DNA of 21,723 nucleotides from a virus: the IMG/VR virus record IMGVR_UViG_3300042874_000109, positions 1 through 21,723 of that record. One strand, 5' to 3'. This document shows, one piece after another, positions 12,594 through 20,876 of this stretch. The translations under genes and the position numbers were made by a program. The notes under the pieces were generated by a model. That model made no database searches and was not told the origin of the DNA. It saw only the letters and a list, made by a program, of their open reading frames with translations. Position 1 is the first letter of the stretch. Each line of letters begins with the position of its first letter.

Positions 12594-13842
12594 CATATCC
12601 GTGCTCCGCCTGATGAAAACGCGGGCGGCGTTTGAGCGGTACAGGGGGCTTATACCGGGGGGAGTTCTATCCCCAGAGACCACGGCTTTTATCCGGCACT
12701 TCGGTGGTTTCTTCACTGAGGTTGACACTGACTCCATAACCTACGACGCATTCTGGCCGTACCTGTCCAGCAAGTATCCTAACTGGACAGACGATCAGCG
12801 GACTACGTGGCAAGCGCTGCTACTTCCCGTGGACGGGGATAACCCACCGGGATACGATCACATCGTGGTGCGCAACCTACTGACCACGGAGCTCTCTGGC
12901 AAGGTGCTAAGGGCGGTCGAGGGCTGGGAGTCGGGCGAAGAGGTGGAGCTGTCAGCCGCCTTGCGCACTATGGTAGAGAAATTCGACAGCGAATCCGAAC
13001 GTCGCATTAAGTCGGATTTAGTTACGCTACCGTGGGACCAGATGCTCGCAGAGGCAGAGGACGAGAGCGGGCTAACCCTCGGAATCCCGTGCCTTGACCA
13101 GTGCATGAAGCCCCTTACTCCGGGGGCGTTCGGCATAATCGCCATGCGCCCGGACCGCGGCAAGACCTCACTGTGCGGGGTTGTCGCAGCCTCTTTCGCC
13201 CGGCAGATGCACGCCGCAGGTGAGACGCGCCCAGTAATGTGGCTGAACAACGAGGGTCCGGGTAGCCGCATCCTTGGGCGCATCCGGCAGGCTGTTCTGC
13301 AGAAGACGCTGAGTGAGCTGCACAGAGATGGCTCAGCCGCGGCGGAGCGTGAGTACGTGGCCCGCGGCGGGAACTTGATTCAGGTGCGGGATATTCACCT
13401 GTGGCGCTCGTTCGAGGTCGAGGATTTGATTAGCCGAGTCAACCCAGCAGTCGTATTCTGGGACATGATAGACAACATACAGTTTTCGGGCACTACGGTC
13501 AACGGCGGGGAGCGGACGGATCAGTTCCTTGAGTCCATGTACCAATGGGCGCGGTCGCTGTGCGTCAAGTACGAGATGATCGGTATCGCCACGTCGCAGT
13601 TGTCTGGTGACGCGGAGGGCCTGCACTACCCTGAACAGAAGCAGCTTAAGGATTCCAAGTCCGGGAAGCAAGGGGCATGTGACTTCATCATCACTGGCGG
13701 GTACGATGACGAGACCCCGAGCCTGCGGTACATAGGCTGCACCAAAAACAAACTGAAGCGTGAGGGTGCACCTGCATCCCCACGGGCTGTGGTCAAGTTC
13801 GACTCCGACCGCTGCATGTTCAACGAACCTAAGATGGAGTAA
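12583..13842 (+). CDS. Replicative DNA helicase, RecA/DnaB-like
   Basis: The start is TTG at 12583 with GGAGGG 5-6 bases upstream, overlapping the primase stop by 11 bases. The 419-residue protein has an N-terminal helical part of about 145 residues, then a RecA-fold ATPase. Walker A is AMRPDRGKTS (about residues 187-196; the usual first Gly is Met, the ARPxxGKT-type variant of phage DnaB-like helicases). Walker B is VVFWDMID (D294), and IGIATSQLSG (333-342) is the DnaB-type sensor with Gln. FNEPKME ends it. It would unwind the fork as a hexamer with the TOPRIM protein. Confidence 0.85.
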   Translation: MNLDISVLRLMKTRAAFERYRGLIPGGVLSPETTAFIRHFGGFFTEVDTDSITYDAFWPYLSSKYPNWTDDQRTTWQALLLPVDGDNPPGYDHIVVRNLLTTELSGKVLRAVEGWESGEEVELSAALRTMVEKFDSESERRIKSDLVTLPWDQMLAEAEDESGLTLGIPCLDQCMKPLTPGAFGIIAMRPDRGKTSLCGVVAASFARQMHAAGETRPVMWLNNEGPGSRILGRIRQAVLQKTLSELHRDGSAAAEREYVARGGNLIQVRDIHLWRSFEVEDLISRVNPAVVFWDMIDNIQFSGTTVNGGERTDQFLESMYQWARSLCVKYEMIGIATSQLSGDAEGLHYPEQKQLKDSKSGKQGACDFIITGGYDDETPSLRYIGCTKNKLKREGAPASPRAVVKFDSDRCMFNEPKME

Positions 13843-13847
13843 CCAAT

Positions 13848-14030
13848 ATGGACACAGATATGACCGAAGACCAATGCAAAGCAGAGCTTAGCATCGCACT
13901 TACATTGTTCTCGTACTGCCGGCAGCTACTGCGGTACAGCGGAGTTGATCCCGTCAAGGCGTCATACGCTTACGACGGCATCAATGAAACTGTGGGTGTG
14001 TGGATTAAGCACATGGAAGATAGTGCATAA
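13848..14030 (+). CDS. Hypothetical 60-residue helical protein
   Basis: A GGAG site lies before ATG 13848, 5 bases after the helicase stop. The product (MDTDMTEDQCKAELSIALTL...) appears to be mostly alpha-helical, acidic at the N-terminus, with two Cys. I recognise no family. Its position between helicase and polymerase suggests a small replication accessory protein, without direct evidence. Confidence 0.6.
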   Translation: MDTDMTEDQCKAELSIALTLFSYCRQLLRYSGVDPVKASYAYDGINETVGVWIKHMEDSA

Positions 14031-14084
14031 GAACCAGTACTTTATTGCACCTCTCTGTTACGGAGACCCAACAATGGAGGCATT

Positions 14085-16421
14085 ATGCAAGGAAGCATAA
14101 CTTTCGACGTGGAGACAACGATCCACACGCTGCACAAGAACAAGGCGTCCCCGTGGCATCCGGACAACTTCATTGTTGCGGCCGCGGCTGCGCATGACGG
14201 GGTGCTACTGCCCTCCCAGACCATCTGGGCCGGGAGCAAAGAGAAGAGCACGCAGTCCTTTGGTGCCTGGCTTGCCTTTTTACTTGAGAAGTACAGCCCT
14301 GAGTATCTGGTCGGGTTTAATATCGGCTTCGATCTCCTGTGGATGCTGCAGCACCCACGCAACTACAGCGCATACAAGCAGTGGGTGGCGGACGGCGGGA
14401 AGCTGTGGGACTGCCAGCTTGCGGAGTACCGGCTACGTGGCATGGGGCAGGAGCAGCACATGCTGTCCCTCAACGAGGTCGCGCTGCGGTACGGCGGCGG
14501 TGTGAAGATCGACGAGGTCGCTCTCATGTGGGCGCAGGGAGTTGACACGCACCTGATCCTTAAGGACATGCTGCTGCGGTATCTCGCTGGCGACGTGGCC
14601 TCGGGCTACGACGGGGACATACAGAACACTCACCGGGTGTTCGCGGGGCAGCACAGACAAGCCAGCCAGACGCAGTACGGCGCACGCAACATGGACCTAC
14701 AGATGGGTGCGTTAATCGCCACCATCGAGATGAAGCGCAATGGCCTGATGGTCGACACGGACCTCGCTGAGGAGCACCGCGAGCTGCTGCTGCAGCGTAT
14801 CGCTAGGTTGCAGGAGTCCATGAAGAGTCATATCCCGGCGAACTTACCGCCTGAGGTGACCTTCACTTGGACTAACCGCTACCACCTGTCACCCCTGCTG
14901 TTCGGGGGCAGCATCAAGTACAAGGCTCGGGCCTCTGTGCTGGACGACGACGGTAAGCAGACGTACGCCACCAAGGAGGTCACGACTGAGACGGGCGAGG
15001 TGTACAAGTCCGGGAAGAATGTTGGTCTGCCTAAGACCCGCAAGGAACGAGTCCCTGATCTGGACAAGCCCAAGACTCGCATAACCGAGTTCGAGTTCTC
15101 TCTGCCCGGCCTTATTCAGCCGCTACCGGGGACCTCGCCGGATGACACGGGGCTGTACTCGGTGTCCTCTGGGGCCATTGAGTCCATTGCCCTGCGGTAC
15201 GCGGCGCAGGTCCCGTTCGTCGGGGCGCTGGCTTCAGTGGCCACCCTGAGCAAGGACCTCAAGACGTACTACTACACCACGGTGGTGGACCCAGTGACCG
15301 CAGAGGAGCGACGCGATAAGGGGATGCTTACTCTGGTGGGGGACGACGGTATCGTGCATCACAGCATATCGCACGTCTCCACTGTAACCGGGCGGCTGTC
15401 GCACTCTAATCCGAACACCGGCAACTTACCGCGTGCGGAGGGTGGCCCAGACAGCAGCCGGGTCAAGGAGCTATTCGTTAGTCGGTTCAAGAACGGCGTC
15501 ATAGCTTCCTCGGACTTCTCCGCGCTGGAGGTGTACTGCCAGCAGTGGCTCACCGGGGACAAGCAGCTGTTAGAAGACCTTACTGCTGGCATGGATATGC
15601 ATTGCGCCAGACTTTCTGTTGTGACCGGCAAGCCATACGAAGAAGTGCTACGGCTGTGCAAGGGGGACAAGGACCACCCGCCAGTTAAGGAGTGGAAAAA
15701 CAATCGTACAAACATAAAATCTTTCAGTTTTCAGAGGGCTTACGGAGCTGGCGTGTCGGCTATTGCCTTGTCCCTGGGCTTGCCCGAGGACGAGGTGCAG
15801 AAGTTCGTTGACGCGGACGAGTCCCGGTACCCACAGATTACCCCGTGGCAGCAAGGCACTATCCAGAGCATCAAGAACGCGGCGGTGGCAACGGGGCGCT
15901 TCACCATGCACCCTGTCCTTAAGCGCCCGGTAGAGATTCACTCGTCGGATGTGCGCAGCCCAGTGGACGGGACCCTCTTCCATTTTGAGAGCGGTCCATC
16001 CCCTGAGTTCTTAGCCCGCAAGGGGCAGCTTGGCTCGTTCTCTCCCACCGAGGCGAAGAACTACTTCGTGCAGGGGCTAGGCGGAGAGGTGATGAAGGCA
16101 GCCCTGACCCTCATGGTGCGGTACCTGTACCGTCGCCCGGACCTGACGGACCACATCAAGCTAGTGCTCACCGTGCACGACGCTGGGTACATCGATGTGG
16201 CCCCAGAAAAAACGCAGATCGGCATCCCTGTACTTCACGCGTGCATGACTGTAGCAGCGGAGTACCTGTTTGCGCTGTACGGCAAGACAGTCCCTGTGCC
16301 CGTCCCTGCTGAGACGCACTTCGGTGCTAGCATGGCTGACGAATCTAACCACATGAACGCGGACCTGCTTGAGCGTGCCAAGCTGCACGCCAACTGGATG
16401 CGAGAGCACTACTTCCCATGA
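14085..16421 (+). CDS. DNA polymerase I-like (family A) with 3'-5' exonuclease
   Basis: GGAGG at 14076-14080 precedes the ATG. In the 778-residue protein, the exonuclease domain shows FDVETT (D8, E10), NIGFD (N79-D83) and YLAGD (Y166-D170). The polymerase part shows GRLSHSNPNTGNLPR (436-450), motif A SSDFSALE (D477), motif B R541-x3-K545-x3-F549-x3-Y553-G, and motif C TVHDAG (H698, D699). The O-helix has Phe where T7 polymerase has Tyr. Motif C has Ala where most family A enzymes have Glu. A loop at about 260-345 with many charged residues separates the domains. No 5' nuclease domain is present; that activity is encoded at 17873. It is the replicative polymerase of the phage. Confidence 0.95.
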   Translation: MQGSITFDVETTIHTLHKNKASPWHPDNFIVAAAAAHDGVLLPSQTIWAGSKEKSTQSFGAWLAFLLEKYSPEYLVGFNIGFDLLWMLQHPRNYSAYKQWVADGGKLWDCQLAEYRLRGMGQEQHMLSLNEVALRYGGGVKIDEVALMWAQGVDTHLILKDMLLRYLAGDVASGYDGDIQNTHRVFAGQHRQASQTQYGARNMDLQMGALIATIEMKRNGLMVDTDLAEEHRELLLQRIARLQESMKSHIPANLPPEVTFTWTNRYHLSPLLFGGSIKYKARASVLDDDGKQTYATKEVTTETGEVYKSGKNVGLPKTRKERVPDLDKPKTRITEFEFSLPGLIQPLPGTSPDDTGLYSVSSGAIESIALRYAAQVPFVGALASVATLSKDLKTYYYTTVVDPVTAEERRDKGMLTLVGDDGIVHHSISHVSTVTGRLSHSNPNTGNLPRAEGGPDSSRVKELFVSRFKNGVIASSDFSALEVYCQQWLTGDKQLLEDLTAGMDMHCARLSVVTGKPYEEVLRLCKGDKDHPPVKEWKNNRTNIKSFSFQRAYGAGVSAIALSLGLPEDEVQKFVDADESRYPQITPWQQGTIQSIKNAAVATGRFTMHPVLKRPVEIHSSDVRSPVDGTLFHFESGPSPEFLARKGQLGSFSPTEAKNYFVQGLGGEVMKAALTLMVRYLYRRPDLTDHIKLVLTVHDAGYIDVAPEKTQIGIPVLHACMTVAAEYLFALYGKTVPVPVPAETHFGASMADESNHMNADLLERAKLHANWMREHYFP

Positions 16422-16819
16422 GCCCAGAACAAGCGAAGTCCTTATTCGACGAGAGCAGGCACATCTGTGCCCCGCCTCAGTTTCAATACGAGACGGACCA
16501 CGGTACTGTAATCATCAAGCGCCCATTCGGGGAAGTCCCAATGGCTTTATTTATCGAGGCCGACGAGGGGGTGCGCACCGCTACCAAGTTATTCGAGGCG
16601 GCACTCGCAGAAGTTTACCGAGCCAGTAATATAATCTACGAAGAGTGCGGGATTCCGGGGCCAACTGAGGAACACAGGTTGCCGGAGTACCATCGGGCGC
16701 AGATCAGCCGTCTATGGCAGAAGGTCTGGGACTCAGAGCGACTCGTAGCTGTTATCTCTCGCCGTGATGCAGGCTGGAAAGTCAGCATGGCACGGTGGCC
16801 CCTTACCCACGCAGTTTAA
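16418..16819 (+). CDS. Hypothetical 133-residue protein in the replication operon
   Basis: ATG 16418 overlaps the polymerase stop (ATGA), implying coupled translation. The protein (MSPEQAKSLFDESRHICAPP...) has a beta-rich part with HGTVIIKRPFGEVPMALFIE, then a long helix (TATKLFEAALAEVYRASNII) and an ending with WKVSMARWP. No recognised family or catalytic motif. A role with the polymerase or DNA is suggested only by position. Confidence 0.7.
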   Translation: MSPEQAKSLFDESRHICAPPQFQYETDHGTVIIKRPFGEVPMALFIEADEGVRTATKLFEAALAEVYRASNIIYEECGIPGPTEEHRLPEYHRAQISRLWQKVWDSERLVAVISRRDAGWKVSMARWPLTHAV

Positions 16820-16839
16820 TCTTTTAGGAGCAACACACA

Positions 16840-17676
16840 ATGGCAGATTATCTCAGCAAACTTAAAGAGAACCTCGCTAAGACCGGCCCGAACCTGACTA
16901 TCGCCACCAGCGGCGGTGCTGACTCAGCCCCGGCTGCGTTGGGTGCTACCCGCGCCCGGCTGGTATCGTACGTCGAAGTGGGCCACCAGAAGAGTTCATT
17001 CCAGGGGCAGGAGAAGATCAAGCCCACTGCTTTCCTGCAGTTTGAGCTGTCTGGTCCGAAGCACCCGCCGCGTGTTGGGGAGAATGGCACGCAGTACCCG
17101 ACGATTATCACCGTCAAGATGGCTGTCGGCCTGCACCCCAAGAACGGATACTACAAGCTGTTTAACCTGCTGAACACCACCAGTGGTGGCGGGAAGACGC
17201 ACTTCGCTGAGCTGGTTGGCCTCGCGTGGGCGGCTAAGGTGACGCACCGCAAGTACACCAACGCGGCCGGCGAAGAGAAGATCGCAGCTAACCTGCGGGA
17301 GGATGCGTGGAGCTTCAGCCCGCTTACGTTCGAGGACCCCGAGAGTGGCGAGCTGCGCACCCTGCGTGCTGGCCCGCAAATCTCGGCGTCACGAGTGTTC
17401 GTTTGGGACTTCGCGGACGCTGGGCAATGGGAGTCTCTGCACATCCCCGGCACGTTCGAGGACGGCAGCAGCAAGAACCGGTTCCAGAACGCTATCCGCG
17501 AGGCCAGTAACTTCTCGGGCTCACTCGCTGAGGCCATTACTCTGAGCCTCTCTGAGCCCGGTGCGGTTGCCCCTGCGGACAGCGACGCGGCCCCCGAGGC
17601 GGACGAGTTCGACGACTTCGAACCCCCTGCCCCCTTGCCCGCTAAGGCCAAGGCAGCAGTGGACCCCCTCGAATGA
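16840..17676 (+). CDS. Single-stranded DNA-binding-like protein
   Basis: AGGAG is 8-9 bases upstream of the ATG. The 278-residue protein has a core with ARLVSYVEVGHQ and KIKPTAFLQFELSG, then YPTIITVKMAVGLHPKNGYY, which resembles phage SSB-like proteins with an OB fold. Its C-terminal region is Ala/Pro-rich and strongly acidic (EADEFDDFEPPAP), a hallmark of gp2.5-type SSBs that recruit polymerase and helicase; a short basic patch (PAKAKAA) follows it. The context between polymerase and exonuclease supports the call. It overlaps the next gene (ATGA). Fold-level assignment is by pattern only. Confidence 0.75.
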   Translation: MADYLSKLKENLAKTGPNLTIATSGGADSAPAALGATRARLVSYVEVGHQKSSFQGQEKIKPTAFLQFELSGPKHPPRVGENGTQYPTIITVKMAVGLHPKNGYYKLFNLLNTTSGGGKTHFAELVGLAWAAKVTHRKYTNAAGEEKIAANLREDAWSFSPLTFEDPESGELRTLRAGPQISASRVFVWDFADAGQWESLHIPGTFEDGSSKNRFQNAIREASNFSGSLAEAITLSLSEPGAVAPADSDAAPEADEFDDFEPPAPLPAKAKAAVDPLE

Positions 17677-17879
17677 CCATCACCGTCTGGGCAGTGGCTT
17701 CAGCTATCCTCAATGACATGGACAGCAGCCCAGACCCCTGTTTCTTCTCGACAGAGGCCGGGGCGAAGCTGTACGCCGAAGAGACTTACGCTGACCGCTT
17801 TTACATTATGGACTTCGACACGGGGGCCGAGCTCCCCGAGCGTATATACACAGAGGAAGACTGGGGGCCACCGTGTTAG
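17673..17879 (+). CDS. Hypothetical 68-residue acidic protein
   Basis: The start overlaps the SSB stop (ATGA), and the end (TGTTAG) overlaps the GTG start of the exonuclease. The protein MTITVWAVASAILNDMDSSP continues acidic, with FYIMDFDTGAELPERIYTEE and a final Pro-Cys. No family is recognised. Tight packing on both sides argues that it is translated. Confidence 0.65.
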   Translation: MTITVWAVASAILNDMDSSPDPCFFSTEAGAKLYAEETYADRFYIMDFDTGAELPERIYTEEDWGPPC

Positions 17880-18784
17880 ATACAGCCGCGCTTTCTAAGC
17901 GCATGAGCGTGCACCCACTGGGCAACGCTGGGGCCACCCTGCATGTCGACGCTGACGTTGCGGCTTACGTGTACTGCGGGGGTGACGAGACTACCTTGGT
18001 CGCAGCCAAGGGTAATCTGGCGGATGCCGTGGCGACCATGGCCGCGGCCCTCCGAGTTGACAGGGTACTGATGCACCTGACATCCGCGGGCTCGGACAAG
18101 GGCAGTCGATACGAGATGGCGTTCACCAAGCCTTATCAGGGGCAGCGCAGGGGTGGCAGCAAGCCTCGTCTGTACGCCCCTCTGCGGGCTTGGCTGGTGT
18201 CCGAGCCCACGCTGTGCCCGAACATGCAGTACAGCATAACGACCCACGCTGAGGCGGATGACACTATAGGCTGCGGCGCATTGGCTGACTTAGGGGCCGG
18301 CCGCACCCCGTACATCCTGACCAAGGACAAGGACCTACGGATGATCCCGGGGGTGCATGTCAACTGGGACACGGGAACGCGGGTCACCTTAGGGCCGGAC
18401 GTCTTCAGTCTAGTGCACGGGACCAAGACGTACGGCACGGTCTTCTTCTGGGAGCAGATGCTGTCCGGGGATACGGTCGATAACATACGGGGCATCCCCG
18501 GCATAGGCCAAGAGAGGGCGGTGGGCATCCTCAAGCATGTTGGTATGGACAGCACAGCCTTTAGCACCGTGCTCGATCAGTACCGACAGAAGTTCGGGGA
18601 TGCTGCGACCTCCTTGTTCTGTGAGTCAGCGGCCCTCTTATGGATACGCCGGCGTGAGGCAAGCAACCGGTTCGACTTCCTCAGCTGGCTGCGTAATGTG
18701 GACGGCATCTGTCCCGAGGACTTCAATGACGTTCTCGGAGAATACGCGAGGCTTTATGGCAAATCCAAGACGCTTAACGGCTAA
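17873..18784 (+). CDS. 5'-3' exonuclease / flap nuclease (T7 gp6-like)
   Basis: The GTG at 17873 overlaps the upstream stop by 7 bases; ATG 17903 is an alternative start ten codons in, with no better ribosome site. The 303-residue protein has metal-binding acids in LHVDADVA (D26, D28), AEADDTIG (E127, D129, D130) and TKDKDLRMI (D152, D154). SGDTVDNIRGIPGIGQERA (198-216) is the helix-three-turn-helix signature of the PIN/FEN family, with D200 and D203. It would remove RNA primers and degrade DNA during replication, complementing the polymerase, which lacks this domain. Confidence 0.9.
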   Translation: MLDTAALSKRMSVHPLGNAGATLHVDADVAAYVYCGGDETTLVAAKGNLADAVATMAAALRVDRVLMHLTSAGSDKGSRYEMAFTKPYQGQRRGGSKPRLYAPLRAWLVSEPTLCPNMQYSITTHAEADDTIGCGALADLGAGRTPYILTKDKDLRMIPGVHVNWDTGTRVTLGPDVFSLVHGTKTYGTVFFWEQMLSGDTVDNIRGIPGIGQERAVGILKHVGMDSTAFSTVLDQYRQKFGDAATSLFCESAALLWIRRREASNRFDFLSWLRNVDGICPEDFNDVLGEYARLYGKSKTLNG

Positions 18785-19145
18785 GCAACTGACTGAGTGG
18801 CGCACTCGTACTGCGGCCGAGCAGAAGCTACTGTGTGCCCTGTGCGGCGAGCCGTTCAGTGTGGCTAACCCGGCGGTGGCTGACCACGACCACGTCAGTG
18901 GGGTACTCCGGGCGGTCCTGCACCGGGGCTGCAACTCAATGCTAGGCGTACTAGAGAACGGCCGCGCTCGGTACCAACTACGGTCTGACGTGCGATTCGC
19001 CAAGTTCCTGTCGTCCATTCAACAGTACCTGTGGCGGCAGTACGGGGATGACCAGCCGCTGTATCCGACGTTCCGCACTACCGAAGAAAAGAAAGCTTTA
19101 ACTAAGCGTCGGTCTATTAAACGAAAGGTGAATAACATTGAATAA
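18756..19145 (+). CDS. Endonuclease VII-family (HNH/His-Me finger) nuclease
   Basis: The frame is open from 18537, but that part lies inside the exonuclease gene. ATG 18756 has GAGG 4 bases upstream and gives 129 residues beginning MANPRRLTAKQLTEW. It shows C27-x2-C30, then VADHDHVSG (D43-H46), VLRAVLHRGCN (C59, N60) and MLG, the recombination endonuclease VII pattern with a structural zinc and catalytic His. It would resolve Holliday or branched DNA, for example before packaging. A strongly basic tail (ALTKRRSIKRKVNNIE) is likely DNA-binding. It overlaps the exonuclease by 29 bases and the phosphoesterase by 8. Confidence 0.88.
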   Translation: MANPRRLTAKQLTEWRTRTAAEQKLLCALCGEPFSVANPAVADHDHVSGVLRAVLHRGCNSMLGVLENGRARYQLRSDVRFAKFLSSIQQYLWRQYGDDQPLYPTFRTTEEKKALTKRRSIKRKVNNIE

Positions 19146-20868
19146 GCAAAAGCCCCCTGGCCTCAGGATACTGGTTATCCCCGACGCACACGCACGGCCA
19201 GATCACCACAATGACCGCTTCACCGCGCTCGGTAACTTCATTGTGGACAAGAAGCCTGACCATGTTGTGAGCATCGGGGACTGGGCTGACATGGCCAGCC
19301 TGTGCCACTACGACAAGGGCACTGTGTCGGCAGAGGGTCGGCGGTACGTTGATGACATCGACTCAGCGAACGACGCCCTTAAGCGTACTATGGACATCGT
19401 TAATGCTCACCATCGCAAGACTCGGAGAGTCAAGCCGGAGTTTCATATCACGGCCGGCAACCACTGTCTTTTACAATCGCATAACGTTCTCACTAAGGCG
19501 GGCTGGAAGTTCCACACAGAGGTGGAAGTGGGGGACGAAGTGCTCACCCGGAACGCTGACGGCACGGCGGAGTGGAATCCCATTCTTGACAAGTTCGAGA
19601 AGGAGGTAGATGAGCCTATCTACATGTACGACAGCCAGACAGTTTCGCTGGCGTGCACCCAGCCCCACCGGGTTCTGTACCAGACCTCAAGTGGGAAAGA
19701 GACTTACAAGCCCGCCGGGGATATGCCTGACACCTTCGACATAATTTGTTCAGCTACGGCCATGGGCAAACGCGTAGAGTTTTCTGACGACGAGTTGCGG
19801 CTTGCTGCTATTCTGTGCACAGACAGCCATCACACCAAGCTTGGTGGATTTGTGCTGTACCAGAGTGGGGAGAAGGCGACGGTCATCAAGAAGCTTCTTG
19901 ATGACCTCGGGGTGCTATACACGCACCACGTTCGGGACAGGGCTCCGAAGGAGATATGCGGGGTGGCCCTCAAGTCGCATAAAATCGCGCATGAGTTTCA
20001 TGTAGGTGTTGCGCAAGGTGGCCGTGCAATCTGTGCGCGGCTCGGCGTATTGAGCAATCTCAGACTCCCCGAATGGGCCATGGAACTTCCGCAAGATCAA
20101 TGGGAAGTTTTCAAGGACATGCTAATCTTCTGCGACGGGACTACGTACAAAGGTGGGCGGGGGCTATGCATGTTTTACGGCAAGAAGGAGATATGCGAAG
20201 ACTTCATGGGGGCAGCTGTAGCTCATAACGCTAGGGCATCTCTGCGAGAATACCGTCCGGGCCATTGGCGCGTAAATTATGCTTCGGGCCACCACAAATC
20301 TAGAGTTACTGGTTTTCAATCTAGCCTCGTCCCATATACAGGGACCGTGTGGTGTATCTCGGTTCGCAACACCAACTTCTTCACCCGGCTTAACGGCAAT
20401 GTCCATGTTACAGGAAACTGCAACCGCATTGACAGAGCTGCCCAGGCAGACCCGGCCATGTTCGGGAAGCTGTCGATGGATGACTTGCACTTTAAAAAGT
20501 ATGGGTGGAACGTCGTTCCGTTCCTTACGCCCTTGACGCTCGGTGGAGTTTCATTCCAACACTATTATACCTCAGGTACAATGGGCCGACCGATAGGGGG
20601 CCAGAACCACGCTCGCTCTCTGGTCACTAAGAACTTCCAGTCATGCGTGTGTGGGCACAGCCACAGCAGGGACTTCTACGAAGATACTCGGGCCGACGGC
20701 ACGAAAGTAATGGGCCTAGTTGTTGGGCACTACGATGACGGGGTGTCGCACTATACCACTGAGATGAGGCGCTGGTGGTCGGGGCTAGTCATGCTGCACG
20801 AGGTGCACGACGGCAGCTTCGAGCCAGCGTTCTACTCAATCGATTATGTTAAGCGGAAATATCTATAG
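19138..20868 (+). CDS. Calcineurin-like metallophosphoesterase interrupted by an intein
   Basis: TTG 19138 (AAGGTG 8 bases upstream) overlaps the endonuclease stop. The 576-residue precursor has metal-binding motifs split by an intein: VIPDAHARPDH (D16-H18), SIGDW (D48), TAGNH (N108-H109), then, after residues 110-427, CNRIDRAA, and CGHSHSRDF near residue 513. The spliced product would be 258 residues, a usual length. In related phage enzymes the motif reads GNHE-x-RI; here the residue after GNH is Cys, as splicing chemistry needs. Likely substrates are nucleotide or nucleic-acid phosphoesters; whether it serves repair, host takeover or processing is unknown. The last gene before the nucleotide-pool genes. 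Confidence 0.88.
   Translation: MNKQKPPGLRILVIPDAHARPDHHNDRFTALGNFIVDKKPDHVVSIGDWADMASLCHYDKGTVSAEGRRYVDDIDSANDALKRTMDIVNAHHRKTRRVKPEFHITAGNHCLLQSHNVLTKAGWKFHTEVEVGDEVLTRNADGTAEWNPILDKFEKEVDEPIYMYDSQTVSLACTQPHRVLYQTSSGKETYKPAGDMPDTFDIICSATAMGKRVEFSDDELRLAAILCTDSHHTKLGGFVLYQSGEKATVIKKLLDDLGVLYTHHVRDRAPKEICGVALKSHKIAHEFHVGVAQGGRAICARLGVLSNLRLPEWAMELPQDQWEVFKDMLIFCDGTTYKGGRGLCMFYGKKEICEDFMGAAVAHNARASLREYRPGHWRVNYASGHHKSRVTGFQSSLVPYTGTVWCISVRNTNFFTRLNGNVHVTGNCNRIDRAAQADPAMFGKLSMDDLHFKKYGWNVVPFLTPLTLGGVSFQHYYTSGTMGRPIGGQNHARSLVTKNFQSCVCGHSHSRDFYEDTRADGTKVMGLVVGHYDDGVSHYTTEMRRWWSGLVMLHEVHDGSFEPAFYSIDYVKRKYL
19465..20418 (+). other. Intein with LAGLIDADG-like homing endonuclease core
   Basis: Residues 110-427 (318 aa) begin with Cys (CLLQSHNVLTKAG...VEVGDEVLTRN, block A) and end with HVTGN followed by Cys (block G, with a Gly before the terminal Asn where His is usual). 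Block B is ACTQPHRVLY (T174, H177), and block F is TVWCISVRNTNFFTR. Between them lie two LAGLIDADG-like segments: LAAILCTDSHHT (D229) and DMLIFCDGTTYKGG (D333). The first is degenerate. A 120-base sample inside (20221-20340) has 50% G+C against 57% in a sample of the extein (20641-20760), fitting a separate origin. The host gene would be restored by protein splicing. Confidence 0.9.
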
Positions 20869-20876
20869 GGGGGATC

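Noticed and set aside
20679-20692. TACGAAGATACT inside the phosphoesterase, similar to the recurrent 16-mer
   Set aside because: It is within coding sequence (YEDT) and matches only 11-12 bases; chance or codon use explains it.
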